DNA of 64,000 bases from assembly GCA_003255025.1 (NCBI GenBank), contig QANY01000261.1, positions 1,862,607-1,926,606 on the forward strand, written 5' to 3'. This DNA is from Datisca glomerata. Its lineage: Eukaryota; Streptophyta; Magnoliopsida; Cucurbitales; Datiscaceae. Of the stretch, positions 12,101 through 23,737 are shown one piece after another (positions within the stretch are counted from its first letter, which is position 1; every line of letters begins with the position of its first letter). The notes beneath the pieces were generated by a model. The model was not told where the DNA came from, did not search any database, and saw only the letters and a program-made list of their open reading frames with translations. The position numbers and the translations under genes were made by a program.

Positions 12101-14008
12101 TAACCAGGATAGTGACTGCCTCAGCATGCTTAGATGAGTTTTTCTCAACAAAACATTTTATTAAAAACCCCCCCACCAAATTCTACAAGTAATCTGAATA
12201 TGGAATCAAAGGTAATTCCAACATCAAATAATTTAATGCCTTTTAGTTATGATTAGTCATAATTGAGCTCAATTTCCAAAACAGAAAAGAGAGAAGCAAA
12301 CCTATATATGATTGAGTTTTACTAGTGGAGAAAATGACACAATATATCAACAAGAAAAATCCCCTATAAATTCTACTACTAATCAAGTGTGTGATCTCTC
12401 AAAGAAATGAGTTGACCATACCGCCCCGGATGAGTCTCTTCCCCCACAAAGTAAAAACATGCCATCTGATCGTGCACTAGCTGTTGCATACCTACAAAAT
12501 AAGGTTAATCATTTTTTATTTCGATGTCAAAAGCTGGAACATAAAGTAAGTTTGTTTTCTACAGTTGTAAACAAAAATTAAGAACTCACATTCTAGCAGA
12601 AGGTCTATCACCTTCTGGATTCAGCCTCTGCCAAACATATGGCTTCTGAGCAGTATCCAAGACCCAAGCATCAGACAGAACTCTTTTGCCTGATAAAGAA
12701 TGCAACGTTTGCATCATAAGATATTTTAGACAAAGGATCGATAGAAAAAATCTTACAGCAATGTAAATAAACTCGATTCTGGACGAATGATTCATAAAAT
12801 TGTAAACATCTAGCATTTCACATCTAAAGTAAATTTGCACACCACAATACTCAAGGGGATCATGATAAAATAAAGGACTTTGCTATTATTCTCTTTTTAT
12901 TTGGTTTCACTCTATGAAAACACTAGTAATATCCTAATTCATTCAGAGAACCCTTGCAACAGAAAAATTGCAGAAAGAAAGAAATAAGATAGAACTAAAT
13001 GATCACAGGTCTATACCATCGTTGCCGCTGACAGTAACTAGATATCTTTGAGCAACCAAGTCCATTACATGGCCATAGCGAGGTCCAGGTCCCTGTCCTT
13101 GTACAACAACTCTACATTCACATTTTAAAAAGAGTTAAAATAGACTTTCTTATACTAAAATTCAAGATCATGGTGAAACTAAGCTCACCTGTGCCACTTG
13201 AACTTATCATTGGTCAAGTCGAGCACATAGAGATCGTCTGTGGAATGCCCAGCAGGACCTATGCCACCCTAGTCAAATAATAGGAAGAGTCTTCAATTGA
13301 AGATCCCAAATACAGAATTTCAAAATTCTATCGTTCCTATCAAATTACCTGGAAAACAACCATAGTGCCGACTGCAGCCGCTGCGTGTGCAGCCCTAGGA
13401 GATGGTGGGTCACCCGCAGGTCTCATTCTGCACAATCAAACACCCGAGTATTAAAAAGCAGTAAGAAAAAATCAATTCAAGCTCAAAAGTAGAGAGAGAG
13501 AGAGTAATAACCTGGTCCATTTCCTAGTGAGAACGTCATATGAGTGCACGGAATTCGTTACACCCGCTAATCCTACAAAAATTCAAAAACAATTGAGTAA
13601 AACCTCAAAGGAACAGAGCAGAGTTATATGAGAGCCACCCACAATTGAGTGACGTCCAGCTCATTACAGTAAACTCAGGTAGATATCATAGAAAAAGATT
13701 ATGCATTTCCTATAAAGACAGTGAAATTGCATTTCACATAGCACAAACTTCAACAACTTCAGTTGACGAGGCTTGAAAAGAAAATATGATCAAGGTTGAA
13801 AGAATGAAGACTTACTAATTCCGGATGCACCGCCTTCAATAGCGGTGGCACCGCCGAAGAGAATGAGACGAGGGCCATGAGATTTAGTGGCAGCAACGGC
13901 AGTAAGTGTGTGCCCACATCGAGGTCCAGGTGCGTCCTCATCGGTATCCCAATAGGTCTCTAAAGCCCGATAGGTCGGAGCCGGATGCAGCCATGGCTTC
14001 GACCCCAT
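6190..14008 (-). CDS. BSL1: BSL1-type kelch-repeat serine/threonine protein phosphatase
   Basis: PP1-like phosphatase of the BSU1 family, acting in brassinosteroid signalling by dephosphorylating GSK3/BIN2-type kinases. Coding exons, read right to left: 14008-13816, 13572-13512, 13427-13349, 13268-13189, 13111-13017, 12689-12590, 12491-12422, 11774-11673, 11378-11297, 11188-11021, 9876-9693, 9586-9382, 9305-9138, 9059-8821, 8142-8058, 7965-7867, 7792-7593, 7523-7448, 6907-6772, 6511-6372, 6273-6190. They sum to 2,646 nt, 881 residues plus TGA, which is the length I recall for Arabidopsis BSL1. Residues 1 to about 360 carry kelch repeats. The C-terminal phosphatase has GDLHGQ (583-588), GDYVDRG (617-623) and RGNHE (648-652). 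The introns after exons 13 and 15 begin with GC. An in-frame ATG at 14026 would add six residues; 14008 ([11 protein letters not shown]) matches the family start. Confidence 0.96.
8400..8489. repeat. Interlocking inverted repeats inside BSL1 intron 14
   Basis: A perfect 19-bp inverted repeat has arms at 8416-8434 (GGACTTGGTAGCAGAAACA) and 8471-8489, with a 36-nt loop. A second perfect 10-bp pair, 8400-8409 (ATCTTCCCAC) and 8441-8450, straddles one arm of the first, so the two stems interlock. It lies in the intron between the exons at 8821-9059 and 8058-8142. It could be a small foldback-element relic or an RNA structure. Confidence 0.7.
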
Positions 14009-15100
14009 CAAAGACCAGACCCCCAAAGACAGAGATCCGAAATGACAGATCGATCACAACAAACAATCAAAGCCGCTGAAAATCTTCACTCTTGAATTGC
14101 AATCATAAAAAAGAAATTGGAGAAAAACAGATGGAACCCTAAGGATTCAGATGATGATGATGGATGTGGTTGTGGTTGTGGTGGACCGGTAGTGGGGCCC
14201 GAGTTGGAGCTCCGGATCCTCCCTCTAAATTCTGCTTCTTTTGGCTCTTCTTTTACCTTTTAATTAATTAAAATTAATGAATGGGGAGTTTTTTATTCTG
14301 TATTTTAAGGGCGGAGACTTTGGACTTTGAGAAAAGGTATTGTTTTCCTCAGTTTTGCGGGTTTCCATTGTTATCATTTCTGGTATCTCTACAGCTGGGA
14401 AGTAGAGAGAGGGAGAGACCAATTCGAAGGAGAAGAACGAAGTCTTCAGAGTCAACCCCGTATGGACTGCCTTTTGCTCTCTCTCTCTCTCTGTGTAGTA
14501 AGAGTCTGAAAACGAGTTTCAATCGCAAGACTTTGGGATTTTAGGAAGGTTAGGTCTTTGGAGGAGTGGTCTCGTTAAAATATGTCATCTTTTCAACATT
14601 TGAATTTTGAAGTTGTCTTTTTTAACATGTTTTACTAATGTTCACAAGGAACGATCATCTTCCTTAATGTGAAATAATCTTTGTAGTATTTGAATTATTG
14701 AAATCTAAACTAATTACCGAGAGCAAATAACATAATATAATGTTCGTCCAAATAGAAGTTGATCTGCATTCTTATTTATATTTATTGTTCAACGAAGAAA
14801 ATGAACGAAACTCAAATAAAAGTAACACCGATACAATCTGTTATTTAATAAACATCTAAACGAGATATATGAGAGAAAAAAAACAAAGAAAAATAACACC
14901 GATATAATCTGTTATTTAATAAACATCTAAACGAGATAGATAAGAGAAAAAAAGTTACACCAATCTCTGAAGAAACACCTAAGTTAGCTAAAAAATCAGT
15001 ACTTCATCCATCTTCATCTTACCTTTTCTTATTGTCCAAATGTAAAAGTTGCAATCAAATGTGTTGCTTGTAGTGCCAAAGTAGTAGTTTTGAGGTTTCG
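14009..15100. other. BSL1 5' UTR/promoter region and spacer
   Basis: Upstream region of BSL1. Near the start codon it contains GAT/GGT-type trinucleotide runs (14150-14185) and further out a CT run at about 14480-14502. A 71-bp-period tandem duplication lies at 14818-14960. Short ORFs here have no recognisable similarity. A core promoter cannot be pinpointed by eye. Confidence 0.5.
14818..14960. repeat. Two-copy tandem repeat, period 71 bp
   Basis: The block beginning TAACACCGATACAATCTGTT at 14823 recurs at 14894 with few changes (TAACACCGATATAATCTG). Both are followed by the shared ATTTAATAAACATCTAAACG. It is non-coding. Confidence 0.8.
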
Positions 15101-15149
15101 AGTAAAGACAACTAGTAACGTGTTGAATATAATTGCTTATGTTGCCTTT

Positions 15150-16112
15150 TTCTTCTTTGGTATAAATATGTCATTGTATTCAAATTTCTGTTAAACATAA
15201 TACATTATTTTTTCTTATTTTTTAATTTGGTATTAGAGCCTGAATAAATTTAACACTAATCTTAGGCCTAACTCTTAAGTCTTAACCGCCACCGACCACT
15301 ATCATTGGTGTCGATTACCGCCGTCACTGATCACTACCAGCCTAACATCGATTGTCCGCTGCCGAATCTTTTTTTTCTTACCAACTTTGTTTTTTCCGAA
15401 GTGGTTGGTTGTCTAGGTCGTGTGTTGATCAAATCTAGGGTTTTCTATTGTTTTTCAGGTTGTAAACCATAGTTTGGTCACGTTTTTTGTTACTTTTTCA
15501 TGATATAGAAGGTTGTGCTGAACCTTTCTTAGCCTCTCCATCGTATTTTTGGCGTTTTGTGTTACTTTTTTGGATTCATGATGTTTAAATCTTCAAGTGT
15601 TGTCGCTCCTAAGCTAGATCTGGTTTATCCCATATATGATGGGAGAGTTACTAGCGTCATGTTGAATGGACGAAACTTTGCCGCTCCTCCGGTCTTTACT
15701 GTCCTTTGGCCTCAGCTACTCCTAGTGATTTTCATGCTCATTCTGAGACATATACATGAGTTTTGGATTCTGGAGCTAATGACTATATGAAGGGTGAATT
15801 ATCTTTATTTTCATGCTTTTAGATCATATTCATAACTTTGTGCAATTGGCAAACAGTTCTATAAATGGTATGAGTGATTTGAGAGCGTACAACCTTCACT
15901 TGATCTTACCGTTTTCTCAGTTTTTCATGTTCCTAAAATTGTATTGAACCTGTTATTTGTTAGTCATCTTGTTAAATTCCTTAACTACACTGTCATTTTC
16001 TTAACTGATAGTTTTCTACAGGACCCTAGTTCGAGGAGGATTTTTGGCGAGGATATCAGCGAGAGACTATACTAATTTGGGGACTCACCTCCTTTCCAGC
16101 CACCAGGTTCAG
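15150..16112 (+). mobile_element. Degenerate Copia (Ty1-type) LTR-retrotransposon fragment
   Basis: A TATA-like TATAAATA lies near 15162. At 15227 comes TGGTATTAGAGCC, one base from the usual primer-binding site for initiator tRNA-Met, which marks the end of a 5' LTR. A gag-like start follows at 15580. The frame then breaks. Around 15765 the translation WILELMTI shadows the Copia protease active-site block (Leu-Asp-Ser-Gly-Ala), and at 15920-16110 a pre-integrase-like stretch follows (VFHVPKIVLNLLFVSHL, then FLTDSFLQDPSSRRIFGEDI). Stops and shifts are many and most of gag is deleted. Reverse transcriptase and a 3' LTR are not seen, so the element is dead. Confidence 0.72.
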
Positions 16113-16310
16113 TACTATAGGCTATTTCCACTATTGCTTTTTATTTTCTTGTTTCTTTTTCTACTAAGAACTTACATATATGAAATTGCCCATTTGGGAC
16201 ATGTCAGCTATCAGTACTTATGTCTGTTATCTTTCACTTTAGTTATTGTCTGTAAACATTTTTATTTTCAATATCATATTTGTGAACTTTCAAAATATTA
16301 TCAAAAACCT

Positions 16311-16612
16311 TATATTTTTTGCATGCATAGGTCATGATGTTTCTATAGACATCATTATATTCAACATAAGGTTGTATCACTAAAACTATAATTTTCTCAT
16401 CCAATCTTCGATGTTAGAACTTGGGAGACGCTAATAATTTTCAAGTTTTTGCATCAATCTTATATTTTTTGCATGCATAGGTCATGATGTTGTTTCTATA
16501 GACATCATTATATTCAACATAAGGTTGTATCACTAAAACTATAATTTTCTCATCCAATCTTCGATGTTAGAACTTGGGAGTCGCTAATAATTTTCAAGTT
16601 TTTGCATCAATT
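16311..16612. repeat. Two-copy tandem repeat, period 150 bp
   Basis: TATATTTTTTGCATGCATAG begins at 16311 and at 16461, and the following bases through TTTTTGCATCAA are almost identical. One 3-base insertion (GATGTTTCT against GATGTTGTTTCT) and one substitution separate the copies, so duplication is recent. It lies between the Copia remnant and the 3' end of the aldo-keto reductase gene. Confidence 0.9.
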
Positions 16613-17174
16613 TTACATCATAATTCCGTACATCCATTAATCCACACATACATACATACATGTCTAATATATTATGTGTGCGTGTTTGTTTGTTTTTTAA
16701 ACTGTGCGTATATAATTGTGTAGTACACTACAGACTCATTATAGCTATCAACCATGACACTTCATAGTTATGGAAACGATGACTATTATTTAAGACTCAT
16801 GTATTCCCATTTTGTTCAGGGAAAAATAAACAACTCATTCTAGTTTAAGAACATCTAACAAACATGGAACATGCCAGTAGAATCAAATTGTACACTGCTA
16901 CATGTGAAATTTTCTCTTCTTTCTTTTTTCTTTCAAATTAAAAAAAATTGTCCACGATAAACAAATCTCAGGTACATAACTTTAAAATTTATGATTCATA
17001 GTTCGAGCCATTAGACATCAACGTTCCATGAGATGTTTGTTTTTCGCGATCAAACATGGATTATAATGATGTACGTACACTTTAAGAAATCAAATATTAA
17101 TTCGTGGTAATTGACCCATACCTATTAATTCTTTCAGTATTTAGAAAACAAAAAGAATCAAAAGACAATTCTAA
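16613..17174. other. Downstream spacer of the aldo-keto reductase gene
   Basis: AT-rich, with no coding signal. Must include the 3' UTR of the minus-strand gene that stops at 17175. A short CATA microsatellite run lies near 16640. Confidence 0.5.
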
Positions 17175-19952
17175 TCAGGGACATGGATTAGGAAACCTTG
17201 AATGAATTTCGTTTATCTCAGCAATAATTTCAGGTGTGAGCTCCAGCTTGAATGCATTGAGAATATCCTGGAGCTGCCGTATCTTGGTAACCCCAAAAAC
17301 AACACTCGCGACAAGAGGATGTCTGACAACAAAAGCTGCCAAAACCCAAAATAAATGGTTATGGAATTTTCGTTGAAGTGTAAGCTTATTAAAGAAATTC
17401 ACAACCTTCTGAAAGCAGAGTCAAATCCACAATAAATGTCCTTAAGTTAGGAAAATGTCTGAAACAAATTCTATGAAGAAATTGATGAAATTCCAAATAG
17501 CAGATAGAGCTAGAACTGATGTTAGAAAGTAAAGCAACAATTAAATTCTATAAACTTTTGCAGATACAGCAGTGGAGATTTTACAACCTCAAACAGTTAA
17601 AAATCCAAAAGAATACATTAGGAAATGGAAAAGAAAATACGTATAAGATATCTTGTACAATTTATACTTGTGCAGTATGCATAAACTAGCTATAAGACAT
17701 ACTACAAAAGCCCAGACACACATCACAGAGAAAGAAAAGAATGGTAACGAACCTATAGCAAGAGATACTGGATGAAGACCATATTTCTCGGCAACACCAA
17801 GGTACTCCTGCAAACAGATAGGAAGAGAGTAGATTGAACTTAGAAAATTTTCAAAAATGGTTATGACTTTGTTTCCTAATTAGACTTCCTAAATAGGTTA
17901 TCTTCTAGAGTTCCCATCTCCTTGTACTGTTACCCCTTAGTTAACTCATCACAGACATCAAAGTTAAAAACTGAGGAGATTGGCATACCGCAGTAGCTGC
18001 TTTTATGATGCTATTTGACAGGTTGTATCTTGATTCCCCTTCTACATATTTCCCTAAGAACGATTAGAATATTTCAGTCCAGGTGAGAAAAGTTAACCAC
18101 TAATTTACAAGTATTTCCTTGATATTATGTGACCTCTATAAAGATTTAACCGAGCATCTGCAGGACCCCCATTAGGTGATAGATATTTCCCAGAAAGAAT
18201 ACCCATTGCCAGGGGACTGTAAGCCAATAAGCTGATCCTGGAAGAGGTCCGGTGTACAAGAAGGTGATAAACATTAGGGGATACAATTTATGTTGGGAAA
18301 ATAATATCAACAGATCATGAAAGTGACTAAAACTAAATGTGAAATCAGAATAAATTAGCAAACTCGCTCACTTGAACACTCATTTAAGAGGCAGCTAAGT
18401 TTTATAAGAAATAACATTGAACCAAAGTTGCACTAAAGATCTTACAAATGTGAACTCATCCAAATCCTAAGGGCAAAAAACTTACTAAAAGTCTTCTTCA
18501 TTGTATTTCCCTTCATTGAAGCACTTTCTAGGAATAAAATATTGGGCTCACATATAAAAGCTTTTCTTTTGGCCCCAGAGAACATAATCTTGAAACCCAA
18601 TGACTTGAATGATTCGAATGCCTATCACAGTTCAGAATGATTAACTTAACTATGCATATATAAAAACATTATGATCTCTGGCTGCTAAAACTATTCGATA
18701 CAACCTCAGTTTCATTTGGAAACTCGCACACACCATTTTGTAGATGACAAAAAGTCTACATCTAGCAGTGAAAAACTATAAATAAACTCACTCAAATGCA
18801 GGTATATAACTCTCATCATCAAAAGATCAAAAGGGAGTAACCTCTCATGATGACAGCATTCAGCCGGTCCATAATCAAAACTTCGACAGAGCAAGCTGTA
18901 TGAGTTCTTCAAAATGACAAAAGTAACTAAAAACCACAAACACATAAAGCGAAAGATAAGGAAGAAAGGGGGAACAAAGAATAAGTCATGATACCTGCAA
19001 AGAGACAATATTAAGGCTGGTGAACCTTTCAGCTGTCTGAACAAATTTCATGACACCATAAGGTGTTTCGTTACTAAGACCGATATATCTAATCTACAGA
19101 AGAAAAACCAAAAAGACTTACCTTGGGATTACAATTAGAAAAACACTGATTAAAGCAACAGATTCCTCAATAGCTTAGCAACGTCAATAGGTAAGAGCAT
19201 AATACCACTTACCTTACCAGCCTCAATAGCTTTGCTAAGAGCATCAAGTTGCTCTTCTATAGGCACTGACGAATACTGTCGAACTGGATCATAATCAGTT
19301 TCTCCAAACATTGGAACATAGCTGCAAAAACAACCAATTTAGGAGCAGTATGCACTATACTGTGTTCTGGTAAAGAAAAATCAAGCAAATAGTGGATATT
19401 TCTTCTTAACATCTCTCCTCAAAAAGCCGAGGTTTCAGCATCATCAGAATTCATAAGTATTAAACAAGGCAAGGCAGCATTGACATACAAACCGATCAGG
19501 CCAATGGACTTGATAAAGATCAATGTAATCTGTTTGCATTCGTTTTAAGCTGCACCAATTGACAAATAGCACGTCAGAGAGCTATAAAATAACAGAACAC
19601 TTCTACCATTCAATCCTAGTAATTTTACCGCCCAAAAAATGTGTTTGACTATGTGATGCTGTTGTACAAAACCAAGTGCAATTCTATAGTAATGACAAAG
19701 TCTACAACAAAATGTTAGAACTTCTATTGATGAACTTTGAAAATCTGAAGACACTGACATTGATGCCAATAAGTTCTTGATTGGGCTGGTGACACTGGTC
19801 AACGACTAGTGAAGACTTCAGCATAAAAGCAATAATTGCAGGATTATGTTGACTACATGAGTATGAGATTCAATTATCAGACCTTACTGGATGTGGGCAT
19901 CGATTCAATAACTAATTTGAACAACATTGGATGTCAATAACTTAATTCCAAC

Positions 19953-20012
<60 letters not shown>

Positions 20013-20947
20013 AGGAATGCAGAAGTTTCTTACATATATATTATTACTGACTTACCAAAAAAAATATATATTATTACTGTACTGTTACATGTGACCACTG
20101 ACAAAATTGGACTTATCATTCCCCATGTTTTAAACATATGTGATACGGAAACATGATCAACCTGCTATCAATGGCCTCTGTGATATTCCAATCATCCAAA
20201 CACTTTGGCCCACCTCGAATCCAAGTCATTTTCCCAGATGGACCAGCAACCTGCATCACACCCACTAACAAAGTAACCACATTTCAAGCGCATAAGGAAG
20301 ACTAACACAAAGCTCCACATTAGAACTTAGCTTGGAAGTACGTTGCCAGCGATTTTTCTTCCAAGACATAAAAGTTAAACTTGACTCGTACCAATAACAC
20401 AGCGCATTTTAATTAAAATCACATTGCGAAGTGAATTGAGAGATCAAACCTTGGTGGCTAAAACAACACGATGGCGAGAAATCTTCCGGTCTCTAATCCA
20501 ACGGCCAAGATACTCCTCGCTCCTTCCCTGAGTCTCCGGCCGCTGAGGAACCGGATACCTGTAGTTTCCATGTATAACGTATAGAATTTCGAATATGAAC
20601 CACCAGAAGTTGAATGATTGGAAGAGAAGCAAAATATAGGAAATCGAAACAGATATTATAGAGGAAAAGAGAGTTACTACACATTTCTGCAGAGTCAAAA
20701 AAGTTAATGCCGGCATCGAAAGCATGGTCGAGGAGGCGAAAGGATTCAGGAAGCGAGTTTTGCTCGCCGAAGGTCATCGTTCCTGAGGAAAAAGATAAGA
20801 AGGTTTAAGCACGTCATAATTAAAATGATTAGACGTTTAGAGGAACGAAGATATTTTGAAAAAACAAAGGATTGAAATTGAACTCGAACCAAAACAGAGC
20901 CTTGAAACTGTAAGATTGGGAGCGAGGTTGAAGAGAGGCACCGCCAT
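17175..20947 (-). CDS. Tas-like NADP-dependent aldo-keto reductase
   Basis: Reduces a carbonyl group with NADPH; the substrate is not known for this plant branch. Exons, right to left: 20947-20890, 20782-20683, 20558-20450, 20250-20162, 19549-19493, 19321-19213, 19093-18995, 18906-18842, 18237-18134, 18053-17989, 17807-17753, 17335-17175. All have AG/GT borders and consistent phase, giving 356 residues. The barrel start LTVSRLCFGTMTFGEQ, the catalytic residues Asp49, Tyr54, Lys89 and His134 (in DSAEMY, ATKV and QVHWPD), the block IRYIGLSNETPYGV and the C-terminal VVFGVTKIRQL cofactor region are all present. The protein resembles bacterial Tas more than the potassium-channel beta subunit. The N-terminus starts directly at the barrel, so there is no transit peptide and a cytosolic location is likely. 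I cannot assign a gene symbol. Confidence 0.93.
19956..20012. repeat. (GA)n microsatellite
   Basis: About 28 uninterrupted GA units in intron 4 of the aldo-keto reductase gene. It is likely length-polymorphic. Confidence 0.97.
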
Positions 20948-21058
20948 TGGTCTCGTCTAAGAGCCAAGGGAAACAAAGAAAAATTGGCGGAAAAAGACTT
21001 CCAGTGAAATAGATAAGACGATGATGTCATGAAGCTTTGACAAAAACAAAAGTGTCAA

Positions 21059-21131
21059 TGGAGATGCAGGGGATCGAACCCTGTACCTCTCGCATGCAAA
21101 GCGAGCGCTCTACCATTTGAGCTACATCCCC
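21059..21131 (-). tRNA. tRNA-Ala (anticodon TGC)
   Basis: 73-nt intronless tRNA gene. The acceptor stem GGGGATG pairs with CATCTCC (one G-T pair). The D arm GCTC/GAGC encloses AAATGGTA, the anticodon stem CTCGC/GCGAG is perfect, the anticodon TGC is at 21098-21096, and the T arm CAGGG/CCCTG has loop TTCGATC. The discriminator is A and CCA is not encoded. A box and B box (GGTTCGATCC) are intact, and T-runs at 21051-21042 downstream fit a Pol III terminator. The base-pairing supports a functional gene. Confidence 0.97.
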
Positions 21132-22329
21132 TTTGTACATTTTGGCTCTTTATATAAATATTTGTTGTGTTACAAAATTAAATTTTAATGTACACTACAA
21201 TAATTTAGGTCCCATTTTTTTCGCGTTATCCTCTTTTGTAATCCTTTTATAATTGAATTATGATATTTGTAAAGGACTTTTCGCTAATGAAAGATTTAAA
21301 GGGAAAAGTATTGATAAGGTAGACTTATATGAGTATTAATGAGAGATAGAGAGTCTAAGAGTAAGATGTTGTGAGGAGTAAATGCTCTGAGTTATATATG
21401 CTTGAGTTGTGCTTAATGTATGAGTTTCACTTAATACATGAGCATTTATATAGACTTCTGAATTTACATGAATTAATTAGAATAATAATAATAAAATGGA
21501 GAAGATGTCCCTGTCAAGTATGACCTTATTTCCATTCCTTATTTGTCATTTCTATCTGTCTCACTCAGTTACCAATCAGTTATACCCACTTGGTGATTTC
21601 TTGTAATTCGAGCCAGTTAATCGTAGTCACTTGGTGGTCTGCCATCATGTCTCGCCTGAGTCATTCAACTACCTAATCAATCATGCCACTTGAGTGTCAT
21701 TTTGGATCCCTTTCATTTGATCCTCATCTTCATGCTCTTGCACAATTCAGAGAGCGTGCCTTACCTGTTCAAGGCAGTTTTTCGAGTCTCAGCATCCTTT
21801 TTTCGGAGGAGTGGGTCTTCTTAATCTTTTCCCGTTCTTGAAGGCATGGGTCCCCCGTCCGTCAGTTTCCGTTAACTAGTCACCTTTTTCCCGCTCTGAT
21901 GCTCTTTCCCATTCTTAAGGTGCTGATCCCCGCTCTTGAGGTGCTGATCATCTATTTATGGGAGCCTTGAAGCTCGTTTGGTACTGTTTCAGGAGATGTT
22001 ACTCACCCTGTTCCTGATCTCCCTGCCCACGTTCCTGATGTCCCAGCCCCTATTGCTGAGGTTTCTCTAACTCCGAAAAGGAATGTCGTGCCTTCTCTCT
22101 CGCCTGCTAAGAAGTGAGTCTATCCCTCCTCTGGTTCCCCACATTTGTCTGAGGAGATGAACGTTTGGAGGTGACGGCGATACCCCGCGACACCACCCTT
22201 TCCCGTCAATGTCAGCTTCCTGAAAAATCCTCATTCTTCACACGTGGTCGTGAAATGGATCCTGTCTGACGCAGATGCTTTTGTACTCCGTCAGATATCC
22301 ATTTATGATAAGGTTGTCAGCCTGAGTCA
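21132..22329. other. Repeat-derived spacer with a proline-rich open stretch
   Basis: No intact gene. The first 350 bp are AT-rich and LTR-like in texture. Around 21990-22110 one plus frame stays open with a proline-rich translation (VPDLPAHVPDVPAPIAEV) resembling the variable part of a retroelement gag, then hits stops. GC content rises relative to the flanks from about 21600. It may be the 5' part of the LINE that follows or an unrelated LTR-element relic. Confidence 0.45.
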
Positions 22330-22732
22330 TTCTCTGATGTAGGTACTTATGGGGAAGATACAAACACCAGGAAAAGGGGTTTATGGATTCATTCTGGGCA
22401 GGGGTGGGAAAAGACAATAAGGGGTAAGTAGATGAGCTGGCCATAACGGACCTATGGGAAAGTGACAGAGGGAAGAGGCCCATGGACATGGTGGAAGACG
22501 CTAAAACCACTTTAGAGGGGAAATGGCTGAAGAAATGGGCCAGGAAAAAGAATTGTATAAACCCATCGCGACACAATGGTGATCTCAGAAAGGCTCGATG
22601 TGCAATTGAGCCAAACAAAAAGAAAGTCAGATTGCCCAGGGAACCCAACCTAGAAAAAATAAGAAGTGATGACTTTTACTTGGATGAATCATCCCACACA
22701 AAGGGCACCGAGGACCGAGCCCGATGTGCGTA

Positions 22733-23640
22733 ATGAAAATCCTAAGTTGGAATGCTCGTGGGATGGGTAAATCGCAATCATTCTAAGCTTGGAAAAACTT
22801 GTTCAAAGCAATTACCCATATATAGTCTTCATCATTGAGACAAAATTAATTGAGTCAGACACAGAAAGCCTTAGAAGAGAGTTAGGCTTTCGGGATGGGC
22901 GGGATCGGGCTCAAAGGCGGCTTGGCTCTCTTCTGGAGCAAAGACATCAACTTAAGAATTCGTTCATTCTCTGTGGGGCATATTGTTAGTTTTGTCTCGA
23001 TGGACAATGACTCACATTGGATGATTACAGGCTTCTACATGAACCCTCAAGCTTCTTTGAGAAGCCATTCTTGGAAACTTTTGAATCGGTTAGGCAAAAA
23101 CTATCATGGGTCGTGAATCGTTTGCGCGGACTTTAACGGAATTTGGAGTCTAACTGATAAAGTGGGGAGGATTCAAAGGAGTGAGCCCGAAATGAATTAT
23201 TTCCTTAACTCCATACACTTTTGCTCCCTTGAAGAAATCCATAGCAAAGGCCCAAGAATTACTTGGATAAATAACAGGGACGCGGAGGGTTTTATCAATT
23301 TCATCTCTGAGGCAGGTAAATCCCTCTTCCCATGGGCCTAGTCCGAAGCCTTGGGCTTCCTATCATCTAACCACATGGAAATTTTAGTTCATCTGGATAG
23401 AGAGAAGGGCATTTTCCTTCAAGCCTGGAAAGGGAGAAATGGAGTTAATTTGAACTTCCCCAAAATCCATAGTTGCATGTTCTCTCTTCGTTCTTGGGGT
23501 GAAGAAAAATTCAGCTCCATAGCCAAAAAGCTTCATGTATGTCGGCAACGAATAAATCTCTGTATTGAGGCAGCGATTAAAGACACAAACAGGGAAGAAA
23601 GCAAGCATCTCTAATATGAAATCATGGAGCTTGAAAACCA
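22733..23640 (+). pseudogene. LINE 1 endonuclease domain (broken)
   Basis: Begins MKILSWNARGMG, the usual start of plant L1 ORF2 apurinic-type endonuclease, which nicks target DNA. A stop follows within 20 codons. The continuation appears in other frames as VFIIETKL, then GLKGGLALFWSKD and GFYMNP, all typical of this domain. The frame shifts at least twice, so no enzyme can be made. Confidence 0.8.
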
Positions 23641-23737
23641 AGAGAAGTTATTTTAGAAACGACGATCCAGAGCCGATTGGCTAAAGGCGGTAGATAAAAA
23701 CACTTTATTCTTCCATGTTAGAGCTTTTGAGAAGAAA

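Noticed and set aside
14281..14544. Small plus-strand ORFs upstream of BSL1
   Set aside because: They are low in complexity with CT runs; probably promoter or UTR sequence, not protein.
22238..22648. 136-codon minus-strand ORF
   Set aside because: Antisense to the LINE 1 ORF1 tail; its composition is explained by the LINE on the other strand.
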